From Phenylobacterium deserti (GTDB lineage Bacteria > Pseudomonadota > Alphaproteobacteria > Caulobacterales > Caulobacteraceae): a stretch of 64,000 nucleotides of DNA. Location: positions 124,001 through 188,000 of the forward strand of contig CAMCIK010000001.1 in NCBI GenBank assembly GCA_945874825.1, read 5' to 3'. Position numbers and translations under genes: made by a program. This document shows positions 1-9,512 of the stretch, in pieces (the stretch's first letter is position 1; every line of letters starts with the position of its first letter). The notes under the pieces are model-generated. The model had not been told where the DNA came from and searched no databases. It saw only the letters and a list, made by a program, of their open reading frames with translations.

Positions 1-72
1 GGCCGAACCCGATCCGTTGACGTTGGCGAACTTGACGACGAAGTCGTTGATGGCGGCGAGGGGTGCGGTCAT
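1..72 (-). CDS. 2-oxoacid:acceptor (ferredoxin) oxidoreductase alpha subunit, N-terminal fragment (runs off window)
   Basis: Reverse-strand translation MTAPLAAINDFVVKFANVNGSGSA, typical KorA-like N-terminus; ATGA overlap with the upstream gene's stop. Confidence 0.65.
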   Translation of the reverse strand, partial: MTAPLAAINDFVVKFANVNGSGSA

Positions 73-1859
73 GCGGCGCCTCCCATCTGATCGGCGTGGG
101 TCATTTCCAACGTGAACCGCTGCATGTCCCAGGCCCCGGTCGGACACCGCTCGGCGCAGAGACCGCAGTGCAGGCAGACATCCTCGTCCTTGACCATGAC
201 CCGCCCTGTCGGCAGGCCGCCGGACACCAGGAGATCCTGGTCGAGGTTGAGGGCCGGCGCCTTCAGGCGCTGCCGAAGGTCGGGCTCCTCGCCATCATCG
301 GTAAAGGTGATGCAGTCGACGGGGCAGATGTCGACACAGGCGTCGCACTCGATGCACAGGTCGTCGGCGAAGACGGTCTGCACATCGCAGTTCAGGCACC
401 TCTGGGCCTCGGCAAGGCCAAGCCGGGGATCGAATCCGAGCTCGACTTCGACCCGCACGTCCTTCAGCGCCGCAGCCTTGTCGAGCATGGGCACCCGATG
501 CCGGTGATCGAGGGAGATGTCGTTGTCGTAGCTCCACTCGTGGATGCCCATCTTCTGGGAGACGAGGGAGAAGCCCGGAGGTGGCCGGTCATGGACGTCC
601 TCGCCCATGCAGTGGCGATGGATGGACACCGCGGCGTCGTGGCCGTGCGCCACCGCCCAGATGATGTTCTTGGGCCCGAAGGCGGCGTCGCCTCCGAAGA
701 ACACGCCCTTGCGGGTGGCTTCGAAGGTGACCGGATCGACCTGGGGCATGTCCCAGCGGTCGAAGTCCAGCCCGATGTCACGCTCGATCCAGGGGAAGGC
801 GTTCTCCTGGCCGACGGCGACCAGGACGTCATCGCATTCATGGTGCTCGTCGGGCTCGCCCGAGGGCACGAGGTTGCGGCGGCCCTTGTCGTCATACTCG
901 GCCCGGACGATCTCGAAGGTCACGCCGGTCAGGCGGCCGTTTTCATGGGTGAAGGCCTTGGGGACGCGGAAGTTGAGGATTGGGATGTCCTCGTGGATCG
1001 CGTCTTCCTTTTCCCAGGGGCTGGCCTTCATTTCCTCGAAGCCCGACCGGACGACGACCTTGACCTCCTCGCCACCCAGGCGGCGGGAGGTGCGGCAGCA
1101 ATCCATGGCGGTGTTGCCGCCGCCGAGCACGATGACCCGCCGACCGATCTTCTCGATGTGGCCGAAGGACACGCTCGACAGCCAGTCGATCCCGATATGG
1201 ACGTTGGCGGCGGTCTCCTTGCGGCCCGGGATGTCGAGGTCCCGGCCGCGCGGCGCGCCGGAGCCGACGAACACCGCATCGTAGCCCTCCGCAAGAAGGG
1301 CCTTGAGGCTGTCAATCCGCTGGCCGAGGCGAAGCTCGACTCCCCCGAGGCGGGTGACGTAGCCCACCTCCTCGTCAATCACCTCCTCGGGGAGGCGGAA
1401 ACGGGGGATCTGGCTACGGATCATCCCGCCCGAACGGGGCTCGCCGTCGAACAGGACGAGTTCGTAACCTAGGGGGGCGAGGTCCCGCGCAACCGTCAGC
1501 GAGGCGGGGCCGGCGCCGACCAGGGCCACACGCTTGCCATTCCGCTTGGCCGCGACCGGCGGCATCAGGGGCCCGACGTCGACCTTGTTATCGGCGGCCA
1601 CGCGCTTCAGCCGGCAGATGGCGACGGGTTCGTCCTCCACCCGGCCACGGCGGCAGGCGGGCTCGCAGGGGCGGTCGCAGGTGCGACCGAGAACGCCGGG
1701 GAAGACGTTCGACTTCCAGTTGATCATGTAGGCGTCATCGTACCGCCCATCGGCGATCAGGCGGATGTACTCAGGTACGGGCGTATGAGCGGGACAGGCC
1801 CACTGGCAGTCGACCACCTTGTGATAGTAGTCGGGACCCTCGGTACGCGTTGGCTGCAA
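69..1859 (-). CDS. FAD/NAD(P)-binding GltD-like oxidoreductase with C-terminal 4Fe-4S domain
   Basis: GltD-like N-terminus (CQWACPAHTPVPEY, GRTCDRPCEPACRR), FAD motif VALVGAGPASL, NAD motif VIVLGGGNTAMD, two 4Fe-4S motifs (CIECDACVDICP, CLHCGLCAERCP). Confidence 0.9.
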   Translation of the reverse strand: MQPTRTEGPDYYHKVVDCQWACPAHTPVPEYIRLIADGRYDDAYMINWKSNVFPGVLGRTCDRPCEPACRRGRVEDEPVAICRLKRVAADNKVDVGPLMPPVAAKRNGKRVALVGAGPASLTVARDLAPLGYELVLFDGEPRSGGMIRSQIPRFRLPEEVIDEEVGYVTRLGGVELRLGQRIDSLKALLAEGYDAVFVGSGAPRGRDLDIPGRKETAANVHIGIDWLSSVSFGHIEKIGRRVIVLGGGNTAMDCCRTSRRLGGEEVKVVVRSGFEEMKASPWEKEDAIHEDIPILNFRVPKAFTHENGRLTGVTFEIVRAEYDDKGRRNLVPSGEPDEHHECDDVLVAVGQENAFPWIERDIGLDFDRWDMPQVDPVTFEATRKGVFFGGDAAFGPKNIIWAVAHGHDAAVSIHRHCMGEDVHDRPPPGFSLVSQKMGIHEWSYDNDISLDHRHRVPMLDKAAALKDVRVEVELGFDPRLGLAEAQRCLNCDVQTVFADDLCIECDACVDICPVDCITFTDDGEEPDLRQRLKAPALNLDQDLLVSGGLPTGRVMVKDEDVCLHCGLCAERCPTGAWDMQRFTLEMTHADQMGGAA

Positions 1860-2129
1860 GACCCGTCTCCTCCCAGGTCGCCCGGATGGACGGAGCCCGG
1901 TCCGATTCCGGATCCGAGGCCTGCGCCGTCCCCCTTTCTGGGCGTTGAGTCCATTCTTAATGAGGCGAGGCGGGCAAGACCAGACGTCTTCAAGCGCCGT
2001 GCGCGAAATGGCCGGATACCGTCGCGAAGGCCCCCCCGTTCAACTCTGCGTGAGAGTCCTGCCCCGGGGCTTGGCGGGAAAAGGTTAACGGCTCTTAACT
2101 TGTCCCGTCGTCACGTGAAGGAGGTCGCC

Positions 2130-2288
2130 ATGAATTACCGGCCCTGGTTCGCTCCCCTCGAAACCGAGGAAGAAGACAACGCCTTTGGCGGTCGTGAAGT
2201 CGGTTCCGCCATCGACTTCGAGGCCGTCAATCTTCGCCGCGCCGCCGTCGAGAGCGCCGAGACCCTGAGGCTGATCCGCGCGATCTGA
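2130..2288 (+). CDS. small hypothetical protein (52 aa)
   Basis: MNYRPWFAPLETEEEDNAFGG...; preceded by a strong GAAGGAGG ribosome-binding site; internal start of the 1785-2288 ORF. Confidence 0.6.
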   Translation: MNYRPWFAPLETEEEDNAFGGREVGSAIDFEAVNLRRAAVESAETLRLIRAI

Positions 2289-2353
2289 AGCCGGACGCCG
2301 ATCCTCCCGTTGTCGGAGCTCCACCCCCGGCTCCCACGCCGTCGGGAAACAAC

Positions 2354-2377
2354 CCCTGCGCGCCTGCTGGCGCAGGG
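2354..2377 (+). terminator. possible hairpin/terminator after the 52-aa ORF
   Basis: CCCTGCGC-N8-GCGCAGGG perfect 8-bp stem; no T-tract. Confidence 0.3.
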
Positions 2378-2429
2378 CTGAAGGCTGGCCTAGCATCAAT
2401 CGCGTGTCAGGCGGTTTCGGGAGGACGGA

Positions 2430-3365
2430 ATGCAAGTTCGCAATCTGGGGGCAAGCGGCCTCAAGGTCAGCATCATCGGGCTGGGCTGCAACAACTTCGG
2501 CATGCGCATCGACCAGGCCCAGACCCGGATGGTGGTCGACGCGGCCCTGGACTGCGGCGTCAACTTCTTCGACACGGCCGACATCTATGGCGGCTCGAAG
2601 TCAGAGGTCTTCCTGGGCGACGCCCTGAAGGGCCGGCGGGACAAGGCTGTTCTAGCCACCAAGTTCGCCAACCCGATGGGTGAGGGCTCCTATCTGCGCG
2701 GCGGAGCCCGGCGCTACATTGTCAAGGCCGTCGAGGACAGCCTGAAGCGCCTGCACACGGACCATATCGACCTCTACCAGATGCACGTGCCGGATGCGGA
2801 CACGCCCATCGACGAGACCCTTCGGGCCCTGGACGACCTCGTCCGTTCCGGCAAGGTGCTCTACATCGGCAATTCCAACTTCTCGGGTTGGCAGATCGCC
2901 GACGCCGACTGGACCGCGCGGGCCGCGGGGCTCGAGCGCTTCGTCTCCGCCCAGAACAATTTCAGCCTGCTGGAGCGGGGCGCGGAGCGCGAGGTCCTGC
3001 CGGCCTGCGAGCGCTTCGGCCTTGGCCTCCTGCCCTTCTTTCCCCTCGCCAGCGGCTTCCTCACCGGCAAGTACCAGCGCGGTGAGCCGCCCCGGCAGGG
3101 CACCCGGCTGGCGGCCTGGGGCGCGCGGGGCGCAGCGGCCCTGAGCGACCGGAACTTCGACAGGCTCGAGGCCCTGGAAGCCTGGGCCGAGCAGCGCGGA
3201 CGGCGGATCCTCGACCTGGCCTTCGCCTGGCTCCTCGGGCACCCGGCGGTGAGCTCGGTCATCGCCGGGGCGACGACCCCGGAGCAGGTCCAGGCGAATG
3301 CGCGCTGTGCCGAGTGGATCCTCACCCCCGAGGAGGTGGTGGAAGTCCGGGCCCTGATCTCGTGA
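2430..3365 (+). CDS. aldo/keto reductase
   Basis: AKR signature: MRIDQAQTRMVVDAALDCGVNFFDTADIYGGSKSE, SLKRLHTDHIDLYQMH. Confidence 0.92.
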   Translation: MQVRNLGASGLKVSIIGLGCNNFGMRIDQAQTRMVVDAALDCGVNFFDTADIYGGSKSEVFLGDALKGRRDKAVLATKFANPMGEGSYLRGGARRYIVKAVEDSLKRLHTDHIDLYQMHVPDADTPIDETLRALDDLVRSGKVLYIGNSNFSGWQIADADWTARAAGLERFVSAQNNFSLLERGAEREVLPACERFGLGLLPFFPLASGFLTGKYQRGEPPRQGTRLAAWGARGAAALSDRNFDRLEALEAWAEQRGRRILDLAFAWLLGHPAVSSVIAGATTPEQVQANARCAEWILTPEEVVEVRALIS

Positions 3366-4417
3366 GCGGCCAGGCCCGGGCGGGTACCCTTCCCCCGCTT
3401 CCGTCCCAGCCCGCCGGCGTACCCTGGCCAACGACGGACTGGCCGCAGGGCGAACTTCCCGGTTCGGTGGACCGCGAGCGCCTTGAGGCCCACCTCGAAC
3501 GTGGCTTCCAGGACTTCGACGAGACCCATGCGGTCGTCGTGGTCCAGGGCGGCCGCCTCCTGCTGGAGCGCTACGGGCCCGAGCACGGCCCCGAGGCCAC
3601 CTGCATGTCCTGGTCCAAGGCCAAGAGCCTCACCCATGCCCTGGTGGGCATCGTCGTCGGGGACGGCCGGCTAGACATTTCCGACCCGGCCCCCGTCGCA
3701 GAATGGCGAATACCCGGCGATCCCCGGGGCGCAATCACGACGGACCAGCTGCTGCGCATGTCGAGCGGCCTGAAGTTCGACGAGGTCTACGAGGTGGGCA
3801 AGCCCTCGGACACCATCGAGATGATGTGGGGCTCCGGGAAGGACAGCGTCGCCCACTACGCTGCAGACCAGCCCCTGATCCATCCGCCCGGAACCTTCTT
3901 CAGCTATTCCTCGGGGACGACGAACATCATCTGCAGGATCCTCGCTGACATGACCGGCCTCAGGGGAGAGGCCTTCGGTGACTTCATGCGCGAGCGCCTC
4001 TTCGAGCCCCTCGGCATGAAGACTCCGATCCCCAGGTTCGACCCCGCCGGGACCTTCATCGGCTCGTCCTTCTGTTTTACGAGCGCCCGGGACTTCGCGC
4101 GCTTCGGCCTACTCTACCTGCGCGACGGAGTCTGGGACGGGCAGCGGGTCCTTCCCCCGGGCTGGGTGGACTATGCCCGCACACCGACCTTCCAGCAGCC
4201 CGGTGTCACCGACGGTCGCTACGGTGCCCATTGGTGGCTGGACCTGGGCGGGCCGGGCTCCTTCTCCGCCAATGGGCATGAGGGCCAGTTCACCGTCCTG
4301 GTGCCAGACCTGGACCTTGTCGTGGTGCGCCATGGCCGCACATCGACCGACAAGAAAGACGCCGTGAAGGCCTGGGTCGGCGACCTGGTCAGCCTCTTCG
4401 GGTGCTGGCAGCCCTGA
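3362..4417 (+). CDS. serine hydrolase (beta-lactamase/class C-like family)
   Basis: SxxK motif (SWSKAKS), YSSGTTN, HGR near C-terminus; GTG start gives a GTGA overlap with the aldo/keto reductase stop. Confidence 0.85.
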   Translation: MSGQARAGTLPPLPSQPAGVPWPTTDWPQGELPGSVDRERLEAHLERGFQDFDETHAVVVVQGGRLLLERYGPEHGPEATCMSWSKAKSLTHALVGIVVGDGRLDISDPAPVAEWRIPGDPRGAITTDQLLRMSSGLKFDEVYEVGKPSDTIEMMWGSGKDSVAHYAADQPLIHPPGTFFSYSSGTTNIICRILADMTGLRGEAFGDFMRERLFEPLGMKTPIPRFDPAGTFIGSSFCFTSARDFARFGLLYLRDGVWDGQRVLPPGWVDYARTPTFQQPGVTDGRYGAHWWLDLGGPGSFSANGHEGQFTVLVPDLDLVVVRHGRTSTDKKDAVKAWVGDLVSLFGCWQP

Positions 4418-4438
4418 AGTCCGCCTGAGGCGGGTACG

Positions 4439-5422
4439 TCAGGGCGCGCCATGCGCCCTGGCAGCAGCCGAAATCTCCTCGGCCATCTGCGCCCGCAATC
4501 GTTCCGGGGCCAGGATACGGACGCTGTCCCCCCAGGTGAAGAGGTGCCAGGCCAGCTCGCGCATGCCGGCGGCGCGGAAACGTGCGATGACGGAGCCGTC
4601 CGACTGGGGCTCTAGAACCTGGGTGGCGTGGAAGCGCCAGCCGAGGGCCTCCTCCGCCCCATGGGGCAGGATGTGCAGAACCACGTCCTCAACCGCATCC
4701 TGGTAGATGCCGAAGCTCCGCGAGGCATAGGCTGCCAGGGAGAAGTCGGCGGGTCGCGAGCCAGGGACCTGGACCACCCGGATGTCACGCACCCGGTCCA
4801 GTCGCCAGTTCCGGGGCTCGCCCCCCGCACCCTCCGCCGCGACCAGGTAGTTCGAGCGCCCGAACAGGAGGCCGTAGGGCGTCACTTCCCGCTCCCGGCC
4901 AGGGGTGGAGCCACCATCGTAGAGGAAGCGCAGCCGTTGCAGGGAGACGATGGCCTCCCGGACGGCCCCCAGCACCGCCTCGTCCTCGAAGGGACGCGGG
5001 CCCGGGTGCACGGCCATGGTCTCGGCCTCGAGCAGGGCCTCCATGTCCGGCGCCAGCCGACGGCGGACCCCGGCCCGCATGGCCGACAGGACCTTGGTCT
5101 CCAGGGCGGCGAGGGCGCCGGCCCGGGCGGTGGCACCGGACTGGCGGAAGTGGTCGGCCGCAGCCCGGAGGGCGGCGAACTCCTCGGCGGTCGGGGCTTG
5201 GAAGATACCGTCCAGACCCGAGGGAATGCGGAACCGTACGGTCGGAGGATCGGCGATCTCTTCCATCTGGGGGAAGGCCTCACGGACGGCGTCGCGCATG
5301 CGCTCGACGGTCCGCCGGGAGACCTGCAGGGCCGCCGCCATCTCGTCCAGGGTCAGGCCTTCCGCAGACGCGGCGAGCCGCCGTGCCAGCTCAAGAAGCC
5401 GGGCCGCCTTTTCGTGTCGCAT
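4439..5422 (-). CDS. WYL-domain HTH transcriptional regulator (YafY-like)
   Basis: N-terminal HTH (LTLDEMAAALQVSRRTVERMRDAV) and WYL-type domain (LRFLYDGGSTPGREREVTPYGLLFGRSNYLVA). Confidence 0.88.
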   Translation of the reverse strand: MRHEKAARLLELARRLAASAEGLTLDEMAAALQVSRRTVERMRDAVREAFPQMEEIADPPTVRFRIPSGLDGIFQAPTAEEFAALRAAADHFRQSGATARAGALAALETKVLSAMRAGVRRRLAPDMEALLEAETMAVHPGPRPFEDEAVLGAVREAIVSLQRLRFLYDGGSTPGREREVTPYGLLFGRSNYLVAAEGAGGEPRNWRLDRVRDIRVVQVPGSRPADFSLAAYASRSFGIYQDAVEDVVLHILPHGAEEALGWRFHATQVLEPQSDGSVIARFRAAGMRELAWHLFTWGDSVRILAPERLRAQMAEEISAAARAHGAP

Positions 5423-5439
5423 GCCACCCCCGCGAAAAA

Positions 5440-5494
5440 TGAGAACAGACCCGAAACTTACGTCCGTTTCTGGCGTAGCGCCACTCCATTCTCA
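5440..5494. promoter_or_regulatory. candidate divergent operator region with nested inverted repeats
   Basis: TGAGAA(5440-5445)/TTCTCA(5489-5494); GAAAC(5453-5457)/GTTTC(5466-5470); TGGCG-TAG-CGCCA (5471-5483) between divergent genes. Confidence 0.35.
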
Positions 5495-5533
5495 ATTCGT
5501 ACCCCGGCGCGACCCCATTGAAAGGTCCCTCAG

Positions 5534-5923
5534 ATGCAGAATGTCCAGTCGATCCGCCCCGCCCGCTCCGACCTCGCCTTCCGTTTCGGCGCCCGGCGGC
5601 CCCTGCGACCGGCGACCCCCGCCATGATCGACGAGGTGATCCGGCACGCAGACTGCGCCGAACGCCTGTCCGGAGGCCGGCTCAGGCTGCGCCTGTCTGC
5701 GCCGATGGCAGAGGACCTGGTCCGCCAGGGACGCCTGGAGGACGCCGACCTTCGCCTCTGCGACCTGACGGTGGTCTGGGACGAGGGCCAGGGCCAGGTG
5801 ATCCTGGTCCGGGATGACGCCCGCCTGCGCGAGGCCTCGGTCCGCTGGGCCGAATGGGACGCCCTGTGGGACGAGGCCAGCTATGCAGAAGTGCCCGCGC
5901 CCCAGGCTGCTCTCGCGGCCTGA
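5534..5923 (+). CDS. hypothetical protein (129 aa)
   Basis: ORF divergent from the WYL regulator; no family recognised. Confidence 0.6.
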   Translation: MQNVQSIRPARSDLAFRFGARRPLRPATPAMIDEVIRHADCAERLSGGRLRLRLSAPMAEDLVRQGRLEDADLRLCDLTVVWDEGQGQVILVRDDARLREASVRWAEWDALWDEASYAEVPAPQAALAA

Positions 5924-5939
5924 GGCGATCGGTCCCGCC

Positions 5940-6890
5940 TCAGGCGCGGGTCCGGGCGTACCGCGACGACAGGCTGTCCATGAGGGTCTCGAACTCCTCC
6001 ACCATCTCCGAGATGATTTCGGCAACGGGTTTCACGGAATCGATCCGGCCGGCCACCTGGCCCGACAGGGCAATGGAGGCCTCCATGTCGCCGCCGAAGT
6101 AGAGCTCCTGGGAACGCCGGAACTCCGGTGCGACGCCGTTCTCGCCGGGCTCCTTCTCCAGGAGGGTCGTCTTCTCGGTGCGGAGCGCCCGGCAGGCAGG
6201 GCCGGGACCGAAGCGGTTCAGGAAGACAGTGTCGGTTTCCTTCGCCTCAACGATGGCAGTCTTCCAGTTCTGGTGTACGGGGCTCTCGGCGGCCGAGACC
6301 ATGCGAGTGCCCATCTGGACCCCCTCGGCACCCAGGGCGAAGGCTGCCGCCATGCTGCGTCCGTCTGAAATCCCGCCCGCCGCCACGATGGGCACGTCCA
6401 GCCTGGAGCAGACCAGGGGCAGGAGGACCATGGTGGAGACGTCCCGGGAACTCTTGAAGCCCCCGCCCTCTCCGCCCTCGACCACCAGGCCGTCGACGCC
6501 GGCCTCGATGGCCTTGATCGCCGCCGCCAGGGACGGGACCACGTGGAAGACTGTCAGTCCGGCCGCCTTGAGGGCGGCGCAGTAGCGGTTCGGATCCCCC
6601 GCGGAGGTGGTGACGAACTTCACCCCCTGGTCCACGACGAAGGAGACGATGTCGGGATCGCGGACATAGGCCTGGGCGATATTGACGCCGAAGGGCTTGT
6701 CGGTGAGCCCCTTCATCTTCTCGATCTCCCCGCGGACAGCAGGCAGGTCACCGGACGAGGTCTCGATGATCCCCATCCCGCCGGCATTGGAGACCGCAGA
6801 GGCGAGGGCCGACCGGGCGATCCACCCCATGGGGGCCTGGATGATGGGATACTGGATGCCGAGCATGTCGGTGATGCGGGTCTTGATCAT
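5940..6890 (-). CDS. nitronate monooxygenase family protein
   Basis: MIKTRITDMLGIQYPIIQAPMGWIA, VVEGGEGGGFKSSRD, AAGGISDGRSMAAAFALGAEGVQMGTRM. Confidence 0.9.
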   Translation of the reverse strand: MIKTRITDMLGIQYPIIQAPMGWIARSALASAVSNAGGMGIIETSSGDLPAVRGEIEKMKGLTDKPFGVNIAQAYVRDPDIVSFVVDQGVKFVTTSAGDPNRYCAALKAAGLTVFHVVPSLAAAIKAIEAGVDGLVVEGGEGGGFKSSRDVSTMVLLPLVCSRLDVPIVAAGGISDGRSMAAAFALGAEGVQMGTRMVSAAESPVHQNWKTAIVEAKETDTVFLNRFGPGPACRALRTEKTTLLEKEPGENGVAPEFRRSQELYFGGDMEASIALSGQVAGRIDSVKPVAEIISEMVEEFETLMDSLSSRYARTRA

Positions 6891-6963
6891 AGAAACTCCC
6901 CCCGGGGGTCAATGGGCCCCCAAAAATGGACAGAAATGACGGAAGGGCCGGCGGCCTCCGGGC

Positions 6964-8073
<1,110 letters not shown>

Positions 8074-8135
8074 GGGGGCCTCCAGCGGAACCAGCCTGAT
8101 CTTGGCAGGCCGGGTCTTTCCGGTCCACCCGGCGA

Positions 8136-8624
8136 TCAGCCCTTGGCGGCCTTGCGGCTGACCTTCCTGAGGCCGGCCAGGATCAGTTCGGTGCCCTGGG
8201 GGTCGCGGATTCCCTCAGTCTTCAGGAGCAGCTGGAAGGTCGCCAGGTGAACCTGGACCGACTTGTCGCCCCAGTCGCCGGAGGTCCGATAATAGTCCAG
8301 CAAGTCGGCGAGGCTCACCAGCATAGTGTCAATGGCCTGGTCCTTGCCGGCGGTCGGCAGGCCGATGGCGCCGTTGATGAGGTCATAGAAGGCGCTCACG
8401 ACCAGGGCATCGAACTTGCCTTCAGCCCGGGCATAGAATGTCTCGGCCTTGGCCAGGACCCGGTTCAGCTCCTTCATGCTCTCGCCCTGAAGAGAGGCGA
8501 GCCCCTGCTCGGCGTCGGCTAAGGCCTGGCCCGCCGTCTTGCCACCTGGCATACGGATCAGGCGCCCAAGGGGCATGTCCGGAACATGGATTTTAGCGGA
8601 CTCACTCATTCGACACGACCTCAT
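8136..8624 (-). CDS. hypothetical helical protein (start may be at internal MSESAK)
   Basis: Intact ORF, coding-like composition; no family recognised. Confidence 0.65.
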   Translation of the reverse strand: MRSCRMSESAKIHVPDMPLGRLIRMPGGKTAGQALADAEQGLASLQGESMKELNRVLAKAETFYARAEGKFDALVVSAFYDLINGAIGLPTAGKDQAIDTMLVSLADLLDYYRTSGDWGDKSVQVHLATFQLLLKTEGIRDPQGTELILAGLRKVSRKAAKG

Positions 8625-8665
8625 CTTACGCTACTCGACCCGCCGCAAGAATCGCCGGACGAACC

Positions 8666-8713
8666 CCTAAATCTTCCCCGGCCTAAACCTTCCCCGGCCT
8701 AAACCTTCCCCGG
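8666..8713. repeat. 3 x 16-bp tandem repeat CCTAAAYCTTCCCCGG
   Basis: CCTAAATCTTCCCCGG / CCTAAACCTTCCCCGG / CCTAAACCTTCCCCGG read directly; spans the 3' end and stop of the response regulator gene. Confidence 0.95.
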
Positions 8714-9232
8714 GACGGCATCCTCTCTGCGCCGCCCGACACCCACTTTTTCCGGGACCCCGGCTTCCTTGAACCGGCGGTCCGGACCCACGTACTTGTC
8801 GCTCTCGACGAACCTGCGGCCGGCCCGCGCGACCCAGACAATGCGATCAAGCACGGCCTTTGGCGTCAGCGGCTTGGCCATGACGATGTGGGCGCCGCAG
8901 TCCCTCGCGTTCGTCACCGCCGCTGCGGGCGTATGGGCCGCCGTCAGCAGGACAGGTGCATAGCAGTTCGGCCGGATCCCCGAACTTCTGAGCCAATGGA
9001 CGAAATCGTAGCCACCGCCAGACGCCATGGCGTCAACGATAAGGAGGTCGAGTTCGGTATCCCGGACGACATTTTCGGCCTTGGCTACGCTGTCACACCG
9101 GTGAAGCTTTCGCGCCCCGAAACCGTTCATGATCTGGACCAGGATGGACATGCCGAGCGGCGTTTCATCGAGGAGCAGGATCGACACCTGCTCAAGGTTG
9201 AAGCGCGCGCGTGGGTCTGACGAAAATCCCAT
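8699..9232 (-). CDS. CheY-like response regulator
   Basis: Receiver residues: ILLLDETPLG, LLIVDAM, LLTAAHT, VMAKPLTP; C-terminal GPDRR motif. Confidence 0.85.
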   Translation of the reverse strand: MGFSSDPRARFNLEQVSILLLDETPLGMSILVQIMNGFGARKLHRCDSVAKAENVVRDTELDLLIVDAMASGGGYDFVHWLRSSGIRPNCYAPVLLTAAHTPAAAVTNARDCGAHIVMAKPLTPKAVLDRIVWVARAGRRFVESDKYVGPDRRFKEAGVPEKVGVGRRREDAVPGKV

Positions 9233-9458
9233 AACCGCTCCGAATCCGCCTCAGGATCACACTCACGATCCGCAAGGCCGGTACGCCCGTCCCAAGGAGC
9301 TAGCAAGCCGAGGTTAACAAGTTCTTCATAGGTCGGGCTTCGGTCGACACCTGGAGAACGGATCCCCGACCGACCGGCCAGGTCCGCCGGCATCTGCCCC
9401 TTCGAGCCTGAACTCGCCGCTGCCGGGGCGACCCGCACCCTGACCGGTCCTGGCCGCA

Positions 9459-9489
9459 CTTATGCTGCACTCGAAAGTCGCAGCATAAG
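9459..9489 (-). terminator. inverted repeat downstream of the thiolase-like gene
   Basis: CTTATGCTGC-N11-GCAGCATAAG, perfect 10-bp stem, located 3' of the minus-strand CDS ending at 9513. Confidence 0.45.
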
Positions 9490-9512
9490 CGCGGTAAGAC
9501 ATTGGGAATATT

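Noticed and set aside
4439-5923. Possible phage-defence island marked by a WYL regulator
   Set aside because: No nuclease, methyltransferase, ATPase or other defence effector in the neighbourhood
9314-9328. TTAA-N7-TTCA resembling a CtrA box upstream of the response regulator
   Set aside because: One mismatch to TTAA-N7-TTAA and a short motif; insufficient without footprinting or conservation
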